Source: Saprospiraceae bacterium
GTDB taxonomy: Bacteria; Bacteroidota; Bacteroidia; Chitinophagales; Saprospiraceae
DNA length: 64,000 nt
Assembly: GCA_041392805.1 (NCBI GenBank)
Contig: JAWKLJ010000001.1
Coordinates: forward strand, 744,001-808,000
Direction of reading: 5' to 3'
A model generated the notes under the pieces. That model was not told the DNA's origin. It was given only the letters and a program-made list of their open reading frames with translations, and did not search any database. Both the position numbers and the translations under genes were made by a program. Shown here piece by piece: positions 54,001 through 62,249 of the stretch; position 1 is the first letter of the stretch, and each line of letters opens with the position of its first letter.

Positions 54001-55485
54001 TTCCTCCTGGGTAAAAGGCGGTACCACAAAACGCCCCTTGGTCCACCAAGGTGCTAAAGGATGGTCAAGGCCATGTAACAACAACTCATAGTCGGATCGA
54101 ACGGTGAAAACGACCCGCAGCGAGGCTGGTTTTCCGCTATCCAGTCGCGCTTGTTCTTGCGAAAGAAAAGTGGCTATTTTCGTTTCAAAATCCATCCATT
54201 TTTGTGCAGAAAGGCCGTTACTTAACACCTCTTCATACTGATCAATAATCAGGACATTTTTGCCACTTTGCAATTGTTGTTCCCAATCGGGAAGCAGGGT
54301 TTCCAGGCTTTCTAGCGGGTCCTGTCCAGAACGAACCACTGGCAGGATATTCCATTGATCCGAGGCATTGACGCCGGCAGGAGGATTGGCGCCCTCCGCA
54401 ATTATGGTTTCCGCAGCCATAGCATTTGCCGCACGAAATTGGGGTATCAATCCGGCCTTTACCAAAGAGGACTTGCCCATTCCTGAACCAGCAGTAACAA
54501 TGACCAGCGGGTGCTGCTTGACCATCTCGTACAACTCCATGATGGCTTTTTCCCGCCCGAAAAAAAACAGCGCGTCTTCTTCTTCAAAGGTAGCCAGCCC
54601 CAGATAGGGATTGCGTGCTGGAAAGGGAGGCAGGTTGACTACGACGCTGGGATCGGGGTTAATAAACATATACTCCCCTTTGTCGTGTTTAAGCAAATTG
54701 AAAATGGCTGGCGTTTGTTTGATCAGAAGACCACTTGTCAGTTCCTGTACCCGATCTCTGAGGTAGATATACAATTCAGAAGCGGTGATAATCCCATCTT
54801 TTTGGCCATTGAGCACTTCGAAATCAGCGGCACCTTCCAATGCTTCTTTTAAGGCCGTGGCGAAGGGGGAATGTCCTTCGGAATCAGAAGGCCGGGAACC
54901 AATTAGTTTGTTCAAGACATCGACAGCTTCCTGGTCTGCCGATGCTGAAGTGATGACTTGCCAGGCAGGATCAGAGGTGTAACGTAAAAACCGTTCCTCA
55001 TAAATGACCTTAGACTGGTTGCGCCGGATCGCCCGCAGACCAATCGACCAGCGGATGGCACCAGCAAAACAGCAATCCATGATCAAAAGGCCATGTTGGC
55101 CATTCCAGTTGGCCATTTTTTCTCGTAGGAAATCCATGCTCACCAAACTATTCGTCTGATCCAAATCAGCATCCACGGGCACCAGGTAACCTTTAGGGTC
55201 ATCGTCACTATCGAAAGCAATACCATGCCCTGCGAAATAAAAGATCAGTCGATCTTTCGGGCCCAACAGACCTGGAATTTCTTCTCCCATTAATTTTTCG
55301 ATATTTTCCTTGGTTGCATCCTCATTCAAAAGCGGTGGATGCACCTCGTATCCATGCTTTTCCAATATAGCTTGAATGGCCAAGGCATCTGGCACTGCTG
55401 TAACCAATGAAGTGGTATTCATATAGTCATTAATACCTATGATAAAAGCATGACTTTTTTCAAATGGGAGTAAGAAATCGGACAT
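51100..55485 (-). CDS. Caspase - STAND NTPase - WD40 protein (1461 aa)
   Basis: Paralogue of the 45914 protein with the same order of parts. The caspase domain (about 8-275) has His87 in YFAGHGIAFD and Cys139 in LIMDCCFAGAI. The nSTAND1-like NTPase (about 290-720) has Walker A GSGMGKSS (333-340) and Walker B VLIIDQYEE (411-419). A helical linker (about 760-815) leads to about 13 WD40 blades, well conserved (for example VAFSPDGQQVLTGSHDGTAK, SAAFSENGQLLLTGSMDQSA), enough for two seven-bladed propellers. The N-terminal ~700 residues align closely with the larger paralogue while the propellers differ greatly. This pattern is expected if sensing has diversified. The gene starts 219 bp after the double-caspase stop, across a palindromic repeat. 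Confidence 0.94.
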   Translation of the reverse strand: MSDFLLPFEKSHAFIIGINDYMNTTSLVTAVPDALAIQAILEKHGYEVHPPLLNEDATKENIEKLMGEEIPGLLGPKDRLIFYFAGHGIAFDSDDDPKGYLVPVDADLDQTNSLVSMDFLREKMANWNGQHGLLIMDCCFAGAIRWSIGLRAIRRNQSKVIYEERFLRYTSDPAWQVITSASADQEAVDVLNKLIGSRPSDSEGHSPFATALKEALEGAADFEVLNGQKDGIITASELYIYLRDRVQELTSGLLIKQTPAIFNLLKHDKGEYMFINPDPSVVVNLPPFPARNPYLGLATFEEEDALFFFGREKAIMELYEMVKQHPLVIVTAGSGMGKSSLVKAGLIPQFRAANAMAAETIIAEGANPPAGVNASDQWNILPVVRSGQDPLESLETLLPDWEQQLQSGKNVLIIDQYEEVLSNGLSAQKWMDFETKIATFLSQEQARLDSGKPASLRVVFTVRSDYELLLHGLDHPLAPWWTKGRFVVPPFTQEELYDIIARPAHQSVLFFEPADFPFTLVNEIDRAPGALPLLSFVLSTLYQSYVSSTRTDRHLLASDYLALGGMIGVLSSQADKVFDALDEAHQQTMKKIILRMLKIENGKLVRRKVPFLPFGEEKPASTEEGNEGNKMLPKRFNELDFPNDEQDRMVEKVRKRLVKEQLAVITKDEKTDQPFLEPAHDALINFWPKCLRWIQEFGPSNIVLQRLLWSAVTDYLSQEDIGAEGAFDDFITAASHLWDKNPKLDELKAIVDSPNNWLNKAETDFVKKSWNQKNEIVQRLRKERDEARSAALAAKGLITNQVNPTRAYNLAMHAYQTAPISETCQAVLEISSDPNNRFYKRFSSGQSRISSVAFSPNGAHFVLGIEDNEHPVAILYELDGKEKTVFEGHRLKVLSVAFSPDGQQVLTGSHDGTAKLWDLEGNVIKTFAGAKGHTGPIFAVAFSPKPLANKNSLVGAHSHIVLTGSADGTAKLWDLEPDSDPIQDFQVGGIVWSAAFSPQGNQVLTAGEDKKARLWDLNAQLIQTFETEGHTNRILSVAMSKDEAYVLTGGADARAILWENTGKKFFEVEGHTAQVNSVCFSPSGTHLMTVGQDGKAILGLLVDYKPQVFTDQGQSFSAATFTPDSKSLLIACRDGRYLYHDLQGMNVATFPDHGFGISPVLFHPGGDTLFIGSKNNAGLMVDLEGAVKQTFEGHSSSILSAAFSENGQLLLTGSMDQSAKLWDLEAGGHRTFSTADGIVWAVALSKDGQRIYTAGENQKIERWTDEAAPDQIVGSHMDRILSIALSDDETHLLSGGGDQIARYWNLETGVSTTLKGHTGEIWSVAISPNNQWLLTGATDKTAILWTKDGTLVRKLTGHGDEVHHVCFSPDNRFILTTSNDKTAILWNLEGQKLQSFKGHRGNVWTACFSPDGRWIATKGIDETVKLWHNYLVAWEREWMEYLTEDEQIQFGVSRPNLMAAP

Positions 55486-55525
55486 AATTTGGATGGGTTA
55501 TTAGGTAAAAAAAGTGGGCTTGGGG

Positions 55526-55668
55526 TTGGTTACGCAGCGGTGCAGAGCGTTTTAGACTCCGCCCAGGGGTTAGTTACGCAGAGGTACACAGAGGGGCAGA
55601 GGGCGCAGAGATTCTCTTTCTCTGTGAACTCAGCTCCTCAGCGTACCTCCGTGTAACTACATCCTAGC
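55526..55668. repeat. GTTACGCAGAG palindrome, copy 2
   Basis: Compound inverted repeat: TTAGTTACGCAGAGGTAC near 55569 pairs imperfectly with GCGTACCTCCGTGTAACTA ending near 55660, with CTCTGTG/CACAGAG pairing inside. An extra GGTTACGCAG half-unit begins at 55527. It lies between two caspase genes and could reduce read-through to the STAND genes. Confidence 0.65.
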
Positions 55669-55704
55669 TTAGGAATGTTCAAACAATATTCGTACGTTCC
55701 TTAA

Positions 55705-58700
55705 CTAATCTTCTCTCACAAGCCTTGTTCTGACCGTTAACGTGGTACTCCACCAATCACTCACCTTTGTCCCTGAACTTTGCCCAGGGTTGCGGATAGC
55801 TCTGGTACCGCCACCAGCTTCACGGAGGAACTCTTCCAACTGGTTACGAGTTGGCTCGATGTGCGGATTTTTCGTACTAACATGTAGGTCAAGCGGTGCT
55901 TGTTCCAGGAAAAGGGGATCAAATTGTTCTGTACTGATGATGAGTTTGAAGTGGTCTTCAATTTCAGTGACTCCAGCAGCGATCTGCTCTTCTCGAAATA
56001 ATAGATCCGTTCTTTGCCACTCGCCGTTAGGGTCAAAAATAAATTCATCCATATCCCATTCTCCCGTTTGAATATTCCATTCCTTTTGACCTTCCGCTAA
56101 GGCGCCCTCTTCGGTAGCTTGCCTTTGACCAAGGATAGCAGCCTGCGGCAACCAGCCCTTGGTAGCCAGTTGAAAGTCACTCGTGATGGCGACCAAAGTA
56201 GCATGATAGAACTTGTTGCTGTTTCCGTTGGTCATCTTCACCTTTAGCCTGATAGCAGGGAATTCCCTGGTACCATCGCTTAGTATTTTACATTCCCGGA
56301 TCAATTCACCATTGGGCGTAGGTAATGGTTGAGTGCTATTAGATGAAGGAATGAACGTTTCATTACGGAAATCTATCAAGTCGTCGGCACGGGTCACGCC
56401 TGCCTCGAAAACCTGAATTTCGACCTCCCCTGGCAATATTTTGCTAGGATGCTCATTTTCCAGTTTCAAGGTTTTCTCCCAACGCGTGATGTGTTCCATC
56501 TGGGCGATCACGGTTTCGGCTGCGGCGGCTGAGAATGATGGCACTACCACCTCCGTCATGGCCAGGTTATCCTCTCTCCGCTTAATTTGAAACTTTTGGC
56601 TCGTTCCATTGACAGAAGCAATGATCCTGAATTGAAAGCCTTCGTTGGGCAGGGCTTCACTGACCAGTTTAATGGTAGGCTTTGCGATGGCCGCCCTTAA
56701 CAGATTGATGGCATTTTCTAAAGCTTCCGCGCCATTTGTTGTAGGCAGCGCATTTAATGGAATTTCTTCCCCCTCTTTTTCCGCCACAAAGCGGACTTTA
56801 GTCGGAGGAATAGGAGAGGCAGTGACAATCGCCTTCATAAAGGTTGTACCTTCCGGGAAACTTTGGCCTTCCGAAAGTTGAAGCTTACTCATATGCGCTT
56901 GCACTTCCGTCAATTTACCACTTAGCACGGTAACGGAATCATCGGGATTATCGAAATCAAAATCAGAAGGATAGCTATCCACATGCGTATCTCCTGTGGC
57001 GATCGTTGCAATGCCGTGCAGGGAACCTGCGTCCAACCAGGCTTCGGTAGCCGAAATAGGGCTAACCGTAAAATGGCTGGCACCGCTTTGGATGGTGGTA
57101 GAAAGAAAACCGAGGTCGATATCCGCAAGATCAGTAGCATCAATCTGAGGAGACTGGAAAGAAACGCCCGCTTTTGCCATCACCCGGGCCCGCACCAATT
57201 TGGTTAGGTCGCGGTAACTGATATTCCCTTGGGTTGCTCGTAGCACTTGCAGTAAATAATAGGTAAAGACCCCAAAGCGCCCTTCTACGAAAGGCGCTTC
57301 TTTGGACAATTCATTCTCCCGGCAAGCTTGCAGGGAAACAGCTTTTGCTGCCTGAGGCAGGCTGAACGCGTTAGTGTCCGCCTGGGAGAGGATAGCCGCT
57401 GCTTCCTCAAAGAAAACGTAGGAATTTATAGGGCGCGCTCGATTGGCTGGTGCCACAGCTGCTTCTGGTGGTTCCGAAAAACGGACCCTAATGCGTTTAT
57501 CCCCAAAATTACGCGTGCCTCCACCGGAGAAACAGCAATCCAGCGCGGATACGATATGTGGGCCTTTTTCAGCGATTTTCCGCAATAAGTAGCGCAATTC
57601 AAGGTCACTGATCGGGTAAATTCTTTGCCCATTGACATCGATAAAACTATCTTGGGCCACCATTACTCCTCCGCGGTGTGCTTCATTGTCGGCCCCACCA
57701 ATATGATGAAGCTGAGAAGGCCGGAATTCAAACGAGCCGTGCCCGCTGAAATGAATAAAGACCGTATCGTTGCTGGTCGCCCTCGTCAGAAATTCCTGAA
57801 AAGCAGCCAGGATATTGGCACGTGTGGCCGCTTCAACCGGGCCATCCTCCGCACATTGTATCTGTGGTGCGATGATATTGTGTGAGTGCCCTGCTACGAT
57901 GCTCCGCAGTTTTTTAATGAATAATTTCTCTTCTGGGTTTTTGATACTTTCTTTCAGGTATCGTTCCACTTCTTCACTATCACGAACACAGCCACTCAGG
58001 TTTAAACTACCACCCAGGTAATCATAGCGGTTCACGCCAATCAGTAAGGCATATACGTTGCCTTGAGGCTCGAGGTTGACCTGATTGGTAAAAGGAGAAG
58101 GATTATTGTTGCGGTTTTGAACAGTAGAATCTGTTTGTCCAACCAAAGGTTGCTGTGGCGCATTGCCGCCCAGCCCTTTGCCGCCCATCAATAGCCCCAC
58201 TGGGAAATCGATTCCATTCGAAAAACTGACGGGGGTCTGTGTTTTTCCTAATATAATAGCGGTGGCTGGCACTTTTGCGGCCAGATAGCTCCATACCTCA
58301 TGTGCCGTCACCATCGTCCGTCCATCTCTGGCAAAGTCGGAATAGCCACTGAGGGCTTCGAGCAAGTGCCAGGTGAAGGTGGAAATGCCTTTATTAGGCA
58401 AGACCAGCGAGTGCTCATCTCCGGTAGTAGAGAAGAGGAGCGTTTGGCCTTTGCTGGCGGCAGGGTTGGGAATGGGTTTTGGGCCTCCCATCGTATCATC
58501 ATTGTCATCTGGCGGAGGAGGAGGGTCTGGAATAGGTTTTGGACCTCCCATCGTATCATCATTGTCATCTGGCGGGGGAGGAGGGTCTGGAATAGGTTTT
58601 GGGCCTCCCATCGTATCATCATTGTCATCTGGCGGGGGAGGAGGGTCTGGAATAGGTTTTGGACCTCCCATCGTATCATCATTGTCATCTGGCGGGGGAG

Positions 58701-59199
58701 GAGGGTCTGGAATAGGCCGAAAAAGCCCTCCATCCTCTGTTATTGTTAAGCTTTGGCTATCGGATAGAAAAAATAGATGACTGGGAGGAAGGCTTTGGAT
58801 TAAGCCATTTAATACATTAACATTTAAGGCTGATTGAAAAAGACTTCCTAGGTCATCTACTACATCATGGGGTATAAGGTAAAGTGGAGCTGTATTTTCG
58901 ACATGTTTAATTTCATAGCCTGAGAAGTAAATAAAGGCTGTTTTATCCTGGCTTTCATCCTGCCTCAATTTTTCTTCCAGTTGCAAAAAACCGTTGACAA
59001 TATTATGACGGGTAGCGTCCTCGCCAATAATGCTAATGACATTTTTAAGTTTGTAGGCACAGCGATCTTCTGCTACTAAGACGGTGTGAAGAGCTTGGGC
59101 ATTGGCTTCTCCTTTCGTTTGTAGATGCGAAAAGGTAGAGCGTCGCAAGGCATCCATTCCGATGACTAGCGCGTAGGCGTGTTCAAAGCGATTGGTCAT
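55705..59199 (-). CDS. Tandem caspase protein: inactive caspase + repeat + active caspase
   Basis: 1164 residues, no signal peptide. The N-terminal domain (1-340) is caspase-like but has Tyr95 where the catalytic His should be (IYFSGYEI) and no Cys in the second motif (LFFLSDSQSL), so it is a pseudo-caspase. It is interrupted at residues 162-244 by four copies of PIPDPPPPPDDNDDTMGG. Its C-terminal end (TAHEVWSYLAAKV...QTPVSFSNGIDFP) still matches the corresponding end of the caspases at 45914 and 51100. The second domain (about 380-690) is an intact caspase: ALLIGVNRYDYLGGSLNLSG, His487 in FIHFSGHGSF, Cys556 in ALDCCFSGGGT. The remaining ~470 residues are beta-rich and of unknown function; a part (LIISTEQFDPLFLEQ…SDWWSTTLTVRTRLV) recurs in the gene at the window's end. 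A pseudo-enzyme regulating its active neighbour is the simplest model. Confidence 0.9.
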   Translation of the reverse strand: MTNRFEHAYALVIGMDALRRSTFSHLQTKGEANAQALHTVLVAEDRCAYKLKNVISIIGEDATRHNIVNGFLQLEEKLRQDESQDKTAFIYFSGYEIKHVENTAPLYLIPHDVVDDLGSLFQSALNVNVLNGLIQSLPPSHLFFLSDSQSLTITEDGGLFRPIPDPPPPPDDNDDTMGGPKPIPDPPPPPDDNDDTMGGPKPIPDPPPPPDDNDDTMGGPKPIPDPPPPPDDNDDTMGGPKPIPNPAASKGQTLLFSTTGDEHSLVLPNKGISTFTWHLLEALSGYSDFARDGRTMVTAHEVWSYLAAKVPATAIILGKTQTPVSFSNGIDFPVGLLMGGKGLGGNAPQQPLVGQTDSTVQNRNNNPSPFTNQVNLEPQGNVYALLIGVNRYDYLGGSLNLSGCVRDSEEVERYLKESIKNPEEKLFIKKLRSIVAGHSHNIIAPQIQCAEDGPVEAATRANILAAFQEFLTRATSNDTVFIHFSGHGSFEFRPSQLHHIGGADNEAHRGGVMVAQDSFIDVNGQRIYPISDLELRYLLRKIAEKGPHIVSALDCCFSGGGTRNFGDKRIRVRFSEPPEAAVAPANRARPINSYVFFEEAAAILSQADTNAFSLPQAAKAVSLQACRENELSKEAPFVEGRFGVFTYYLLQVLRATQGNISYRDLTKLVRARVMAKAGVSFQSPQIDATDLADIDLGFLSTTIQSGASHFTVSPISATEAWLDAGSLHGIATIATGDTHVDSYPSDFDFDNPDDSVTVLSGKLTEVQAHMSKLQLSEGQSFPEGTTFMKAIVTASPIPPTKVRFVAEKEGEEIPLNALPTTNGAEALENAINLLRAAIAKPTIKLVSEALPNEGFQFRIIASVNGTSQKFQIKRREDNLAMTEVVVPSFSAAAAETVIAQMEHITRWEKTLKLENEHPSKILPGEVEIQVFEAGVTRADDLIDFRNETFIPSSNSTQPLPTPNGELIRECKILSDGTREFPAIRLKVKMTNGNSNKFYHATLVAITSDFQLATKGWLPQAAILGQRQATEEGALAEGQKEWNIQTGEWDMDEFIFDPNGEWQRTDLLFREEQIAAGVTEIEDHFKLIISTEQFDPLFLEQAPLDLHVSTKNPHIEPTRNQLEEFLREAGGGTRAIRNPGQSSGTKVSDWWSTTLTVRTRLVRED
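58474..58717 (-). repeat. 60-bp in-frame tandem repeat, four copies
   Basis: Four nearly identical 60-bp units inside the double-caspase gene encode the Pro/Asp-rich 20-residue repeat. Copies alternate between 'gggcctccc' and 'ggacctccc' (positions near 58481, 58541, 58601, 58661), so the array probably grew by duplication of a 120-bp pair. Such identity predicts copy-number variation between strains while keeping the frame. Confidence 0.9.
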
Positions 59200-59318
59200 T
59201 TTTTTGGGTTTTAGGTTTATGGTTATAAATGATGTTCACTTGTACTTTTCATCAGCAAGGGCTTAGTGGGCTTTGGGATATTAAATCGTAGTTTGGAAAC
59301 TACAATTAGCGTGGATCA

Positions 59319-59343
59319 GTTGCAGGTGGAAAACACCTGCAAC
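59319..59343. repeat. GTTGCAGGTG hairpin, perfect copy
   Basis: GTTGCAGGTG and CACCTGCAAC flank a GAAAA loop, 16 bp after the LytTR gene stop on the minus strand. A second perfect hairpin (GTAGTTTG/GAAACTAC type, 59288-59303) follows. Together they probably end or attenuate the kinase-regulator transcript before the double-caspase gene (start 59199). A degenerate copy is at 23124-23148. Confidence 0.65.
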
Positions 59344-59358
59344 AGCTAGGCGCAGGGC

Positions 59359-60093
59359 CTAGCTAGCATCCCAGGATTCCAATTTTTGCAAAAATTCTTC
59401 CTTTTTCCGACGGGAAATGCTGATGGCTTTTTTGTCGCTCATGATCACAAAGCCCCCTTCATTGCGAATATATTCGGTTAGGTGATTAAAGTTGATCAAA
59501 TAGGAATGATGGATGCGGCAAAAAGGATAATCTTCCAGTTTTTCTTCTACCCAACTTAGGGATTTAGTCAACTTAATGGGTTTTTGTCCATCGAGGTACA
59601 AAACAGCCACATTGTCTTCTGCTTTTACGTATATAATATCCTGTATATCAATAAATTGCTGCCCCGTAGCAATCGGAAAGCCTATTCTTGGCGTACTGGG
59701 GGTAGCGAGAACCGGAGCCGGTTGTTGCAGCAACTTCGCCCGAACCTTGGCCACGGCATCCATCAACTCCTCCTCTTCTACCGGCTTGAGCAGATAATCT
59801 ACCGCACTATTTTTTATGGCTTCGATGGCATATTGGTCGTAACTGGTGGTAAAGATCACCTCAAAAGAGGGGTGGCGAATAGCTTTCAGGACATCAAAGC
59901 CGGTCATATCTCCCAACAAAATATCCAGAAAGATGACATCCGGCAAATGTCTTTTAATGGCCAGAATCGCATCTGCTCCGTTGGTGCATTCTGCTACGAT
60001 ATCCACCTCCGGGCAATTCTTTTGCACCTTGTATCGCAGGTTGTCCATGCCCGAAGGTTCATCCTCAATCAATATGGCTCGTAAAGTACTCAT
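59359..60093 (-). CDS. LytTR response regulator (caspase block)
   Basis: This 244-residue regulator has a receiver domain (ILIEDEPSGMDNLR; phosphoacceptor Asp57 in DVIFLDILLGDMTGFD; EVIFTTSYDQYAIEA; YLLKPVEEEEL) and a LytTR DNA-binding domain (about 140-244: IIYVKAEDNVAVLYLDGQ, FCRIHHSYLINFNHL). It starts 2 bp after the kinase stop. The next gene in the same direction, 160 bp on, is the double caspase, so the caspase block is a good candidate for its regulon. Confidence 0.95.
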   Translation of the reverse strand: MSTLRAILIEDEPSGMDNLRYKVQKNCPEVDIVAECTNGADAILAIKRHLPDVIFLDILLGDMTGFDVLKAIRHPSFEVIFTTSYDQYAIEAIKNSAVDYLLKPVEEEELMDAVAKVRAKLLQQPAPVLATPSTPRIGFPIATGQQFIDIQDIIYVKAEDNVAVLYLDGQKPIKLTKSLSWVEEKLEDYPFCRIHHSYLINFNHLTEYIRNEGGFVIMSDKKAISISRRKKEEFLQKLESWDAS

Positions 60094-60095
60094 GT

Positions 60096-62249
60096 TTATT
60101 TCTTGGTCATTTGTTTAAAAGGAATTTTTAGGACAACTTTAGTCCCGTTGGCTTGACCATTTTCATCAAACAAATCAATGATCTCTACTTTGGCCCCTTT
60201 GGCCCGCCCCATCACATGGAGCCTTTCCTGGTTAATTTTCATCCCCACTGATTTTTGCTGTAAAACAGAGGAAGCTTTCATAGCGGCAGATTTAGCTCGA
60301 CCTACACCATCATCTTCAATGATAATTTGTATGTATTTCCCTTCTCTTCGCGCTTCAATTTTTAAAAGTCCTTTCTCCATCTTTGGTTTGATCCCATGCC
60401 AAATGGCGTTTTCCGCATAAGGTTGTAAAATCATGGCGGGGATTTCAACCTGCTCCGGATCAATGTCATCGCTGATATGGATCTCGTATTGTAATTTATC
60501 CCGGAAGCGGAGCTGCTCTAAAGCCAGGAAGTGTTTTAGGGTTTCTAGTTCTTCGGCCAGACTGGCACTGCCCTCTCTGGAACTGTTTAGGATTCTACGA
60601 GATAGGCGGGAAAAATGAATTAAATATTTAGCAGCAGCTTCTTTTTTGTCGAGGTTAACTAGGCTTTCTATGGCATTGAGGCTATTAGAAATAAAGTGGG
60701 GATTGATTTGGGCTCTTAGGGCTTCCATTTTGGCTTTAAGTCTTTTCTGCTGCTGTCTTTGTAAGAGTAATATAAACAATAATCCTGCAACTATGAATCC
60801 AACGCCACTTGCAAGTCGTTGGTTCCTAACTTTTAGGCTACTTTTAGCTTCGAGTTCCCTTCTTTCAAGCGCTCTGTTCCTTTGATTAGCAAGTTTTAGG
60901 ATATCACCTATTTTTTCCGTAATACCAGCATAATTGGTATTAAGAAAATCAGGTAAAGGCCCTTCAAGAAGATTACTACAATCCATCTTTCTGACCCTTA
61001 ATCGGTAACTACATAAGCCTGATATGTTGCTCCCCATTTTTTTCATAATAGGTAATACTCCTTCTTTTTTGGCCTCTTCCATTGCTTGCTTGTAAGAAAC
61101 GATCGCAGAGTCTACATATGAATACGCTAGATCTTCTGTATCACTTTTGAATGCCATCTGCTGATAAAGGCTTCCTATTTGATCATACAAGAAGTATTTG
61201 TCTTCTTTTTGAAGTTCGAAACATTTTTTATAACTCTGAAGCGATTCTCTGGCGTATTTTTCAAGTCCAAACGATTGATATTGTTTAAATCGAAGCCTGC
61301 CTAAATTCTGATATCCTCTAACCGTTGCATTCAAGTCGTTAAAATCTTGAGCATACTTCAGTCCATCATTAATTAGCCTTTCTGCTACCAAAAATTCTTT
61401 ACGATTATAGTACATTTGGCCCCAATCAAAGTTTAATCGTGCTAAGGCAGACTTATTGTTAGTAAGTCGATACAATTGCGTACTAGAACTAAAGAAAGAA
61501 TCGGCCAAGGTATGATTATTATTTGCATACAGCATTGCATAATAATGCAACAACTCTCCTTTTTCGATCAAAGAGTCATTTGCTGTCAATCGTCCTAAAT
61601 CAATTATATTTTTCGAATTATCCAAATATTTAAGAGCTGTATCAATTTGATTTTTCCTCATATGGAAAAAACCTATCAGATTATATGATCTCGTTATCCA
61701 AATATCACATTTCAGTGTTTCAAATACTTCCTTACTCAACTTAGCATCTACCAAAGCATCCTCAATCCCCTCCCCATACTTCTCCTTCCTCCCCTTCAAT
61801 AAGGAAATATAATAAGCACTAATCCCCCGAGACAACTGCCAATTCTTATCCGTCGCTATACTATAAGCAGTATCCGCATATATCAAAGCCACGTCATCAT
61901 CATAATTTTTCAACTTATCCGTCAAGGTCAGCAGGCTATCTAATTGCTTCCGCACACCTTTCACCTCATCCAAACCCTTAAAAACAGCTTTGGTATCCAG
62001 GTATTGATCCATATTCTCCTCCGGTGGTTCGCCGCTATAGCTCGGTTCAAAATTAGGATGGTCGGGGTTGCAAGAAAAGAGGAAGTAGAAAATAGAAAGT
62101 ATGCTGATGAGCTTGAAGCTGGGGTGAATACGGAAGGTTCGACCTGGCTTGAATCCAGGTTCTAATTCGCTATTAATTAGCTGTTTATAATATATTTGTT
62201 TATTATTCACTTTTAAAAATCTAGTGCTTTGATGCGATAAATATAACAT
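60096..62249 (-). CDS. TPR-containing LytS-type sensor histidine kinase
   Basis: This 717-residue kinase is the partner of the LytTR regulator 2 bp downstream. The N-terminus carries a hydrophobic signal with a lipobox-like FLFSC (Cys60) after an unusually long leader, so the true start may be later (a GTG lies at codon 14). Then come TPR-like helical repeats (about 100-450), one membrane helix (GVGFIVAGLLFILLL, about 482-497), a coiled coil, the His_kinase domain with QINPHFISNSLNAIESL (phosphoacceptor His518) and a HATPase domain (MILQPYAENAIWHGIKPKME). The TPR part would be periplasmic. It is the head of the regulator-plus-caspase stretch. Confidence 0.92.
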   Translation of the reverse strand: MLYLSHQSTRFLKVNNKQIYYKQLINSELEPGFKPGRTFRIHPSFKLISILSIFYFLFSCNPDHPNFEPSYSGEPPEENMDQYLDTKAVFKGLDEVKGVRKQLDSLLTLTDKLKNYDDDVALIYADTAYSIATDKNWQLSRGISAYYISLLKGRKEKYGEGIEDALVDAKLSKEVFETLKCDIWITRSYNLIGFFHMRKNQIDTALKYLDNSKNIIDLGRLTANDSLIEKGELLHYYAMLYANNNHTLADSFFSSSTQLYRLTNNKSALARLNFDWGQMYYNRKEFLVAERLINDGLKYAQDFNDLNATVRGYQNLGRLRFKQYQSFGLEKYARESLQSYKKCFELQKEDKYFLYDQIGSLYQQMAFKSDTEDLAYSYVDSAIVSYKQAMEEAKKEGVLPIMKKMGSNISGLCSYRLRVRKMDCSNLLEGPLPDFLNTNYAGITEKIGDILKLANQRNRALERRELEAKSSLKVRNQRLASGVGFIVAGLLFILLLQRQQQKRLKAKMEALRAQINPHFISNSLNAIESLVNLDKKEAAAKYLIHFSRLSRRILNSSREGSASLAEELETLKHFLALEQLRFRDKLQYEIHISDDIDPEQVEIPAMILQPYAENAIWHGIKPKMEKGLLKIEARREGKYIQIIIEDDGVGRAKSAAMKASSVLQQKSVGMKINQERLHVMGRAKGAKVEIIDLFDENGQANGTKVVLKIPFKQMTKK

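Noticed and set aside
58300..58749. Open frames opposite the Pro/Asp repeat (Gly/Ser-rich)
   Set aside because: Shadow of the 60-bp tandem repeat in the double-caspase gene, whose frame is supported by conserved caspase domains on both sides.
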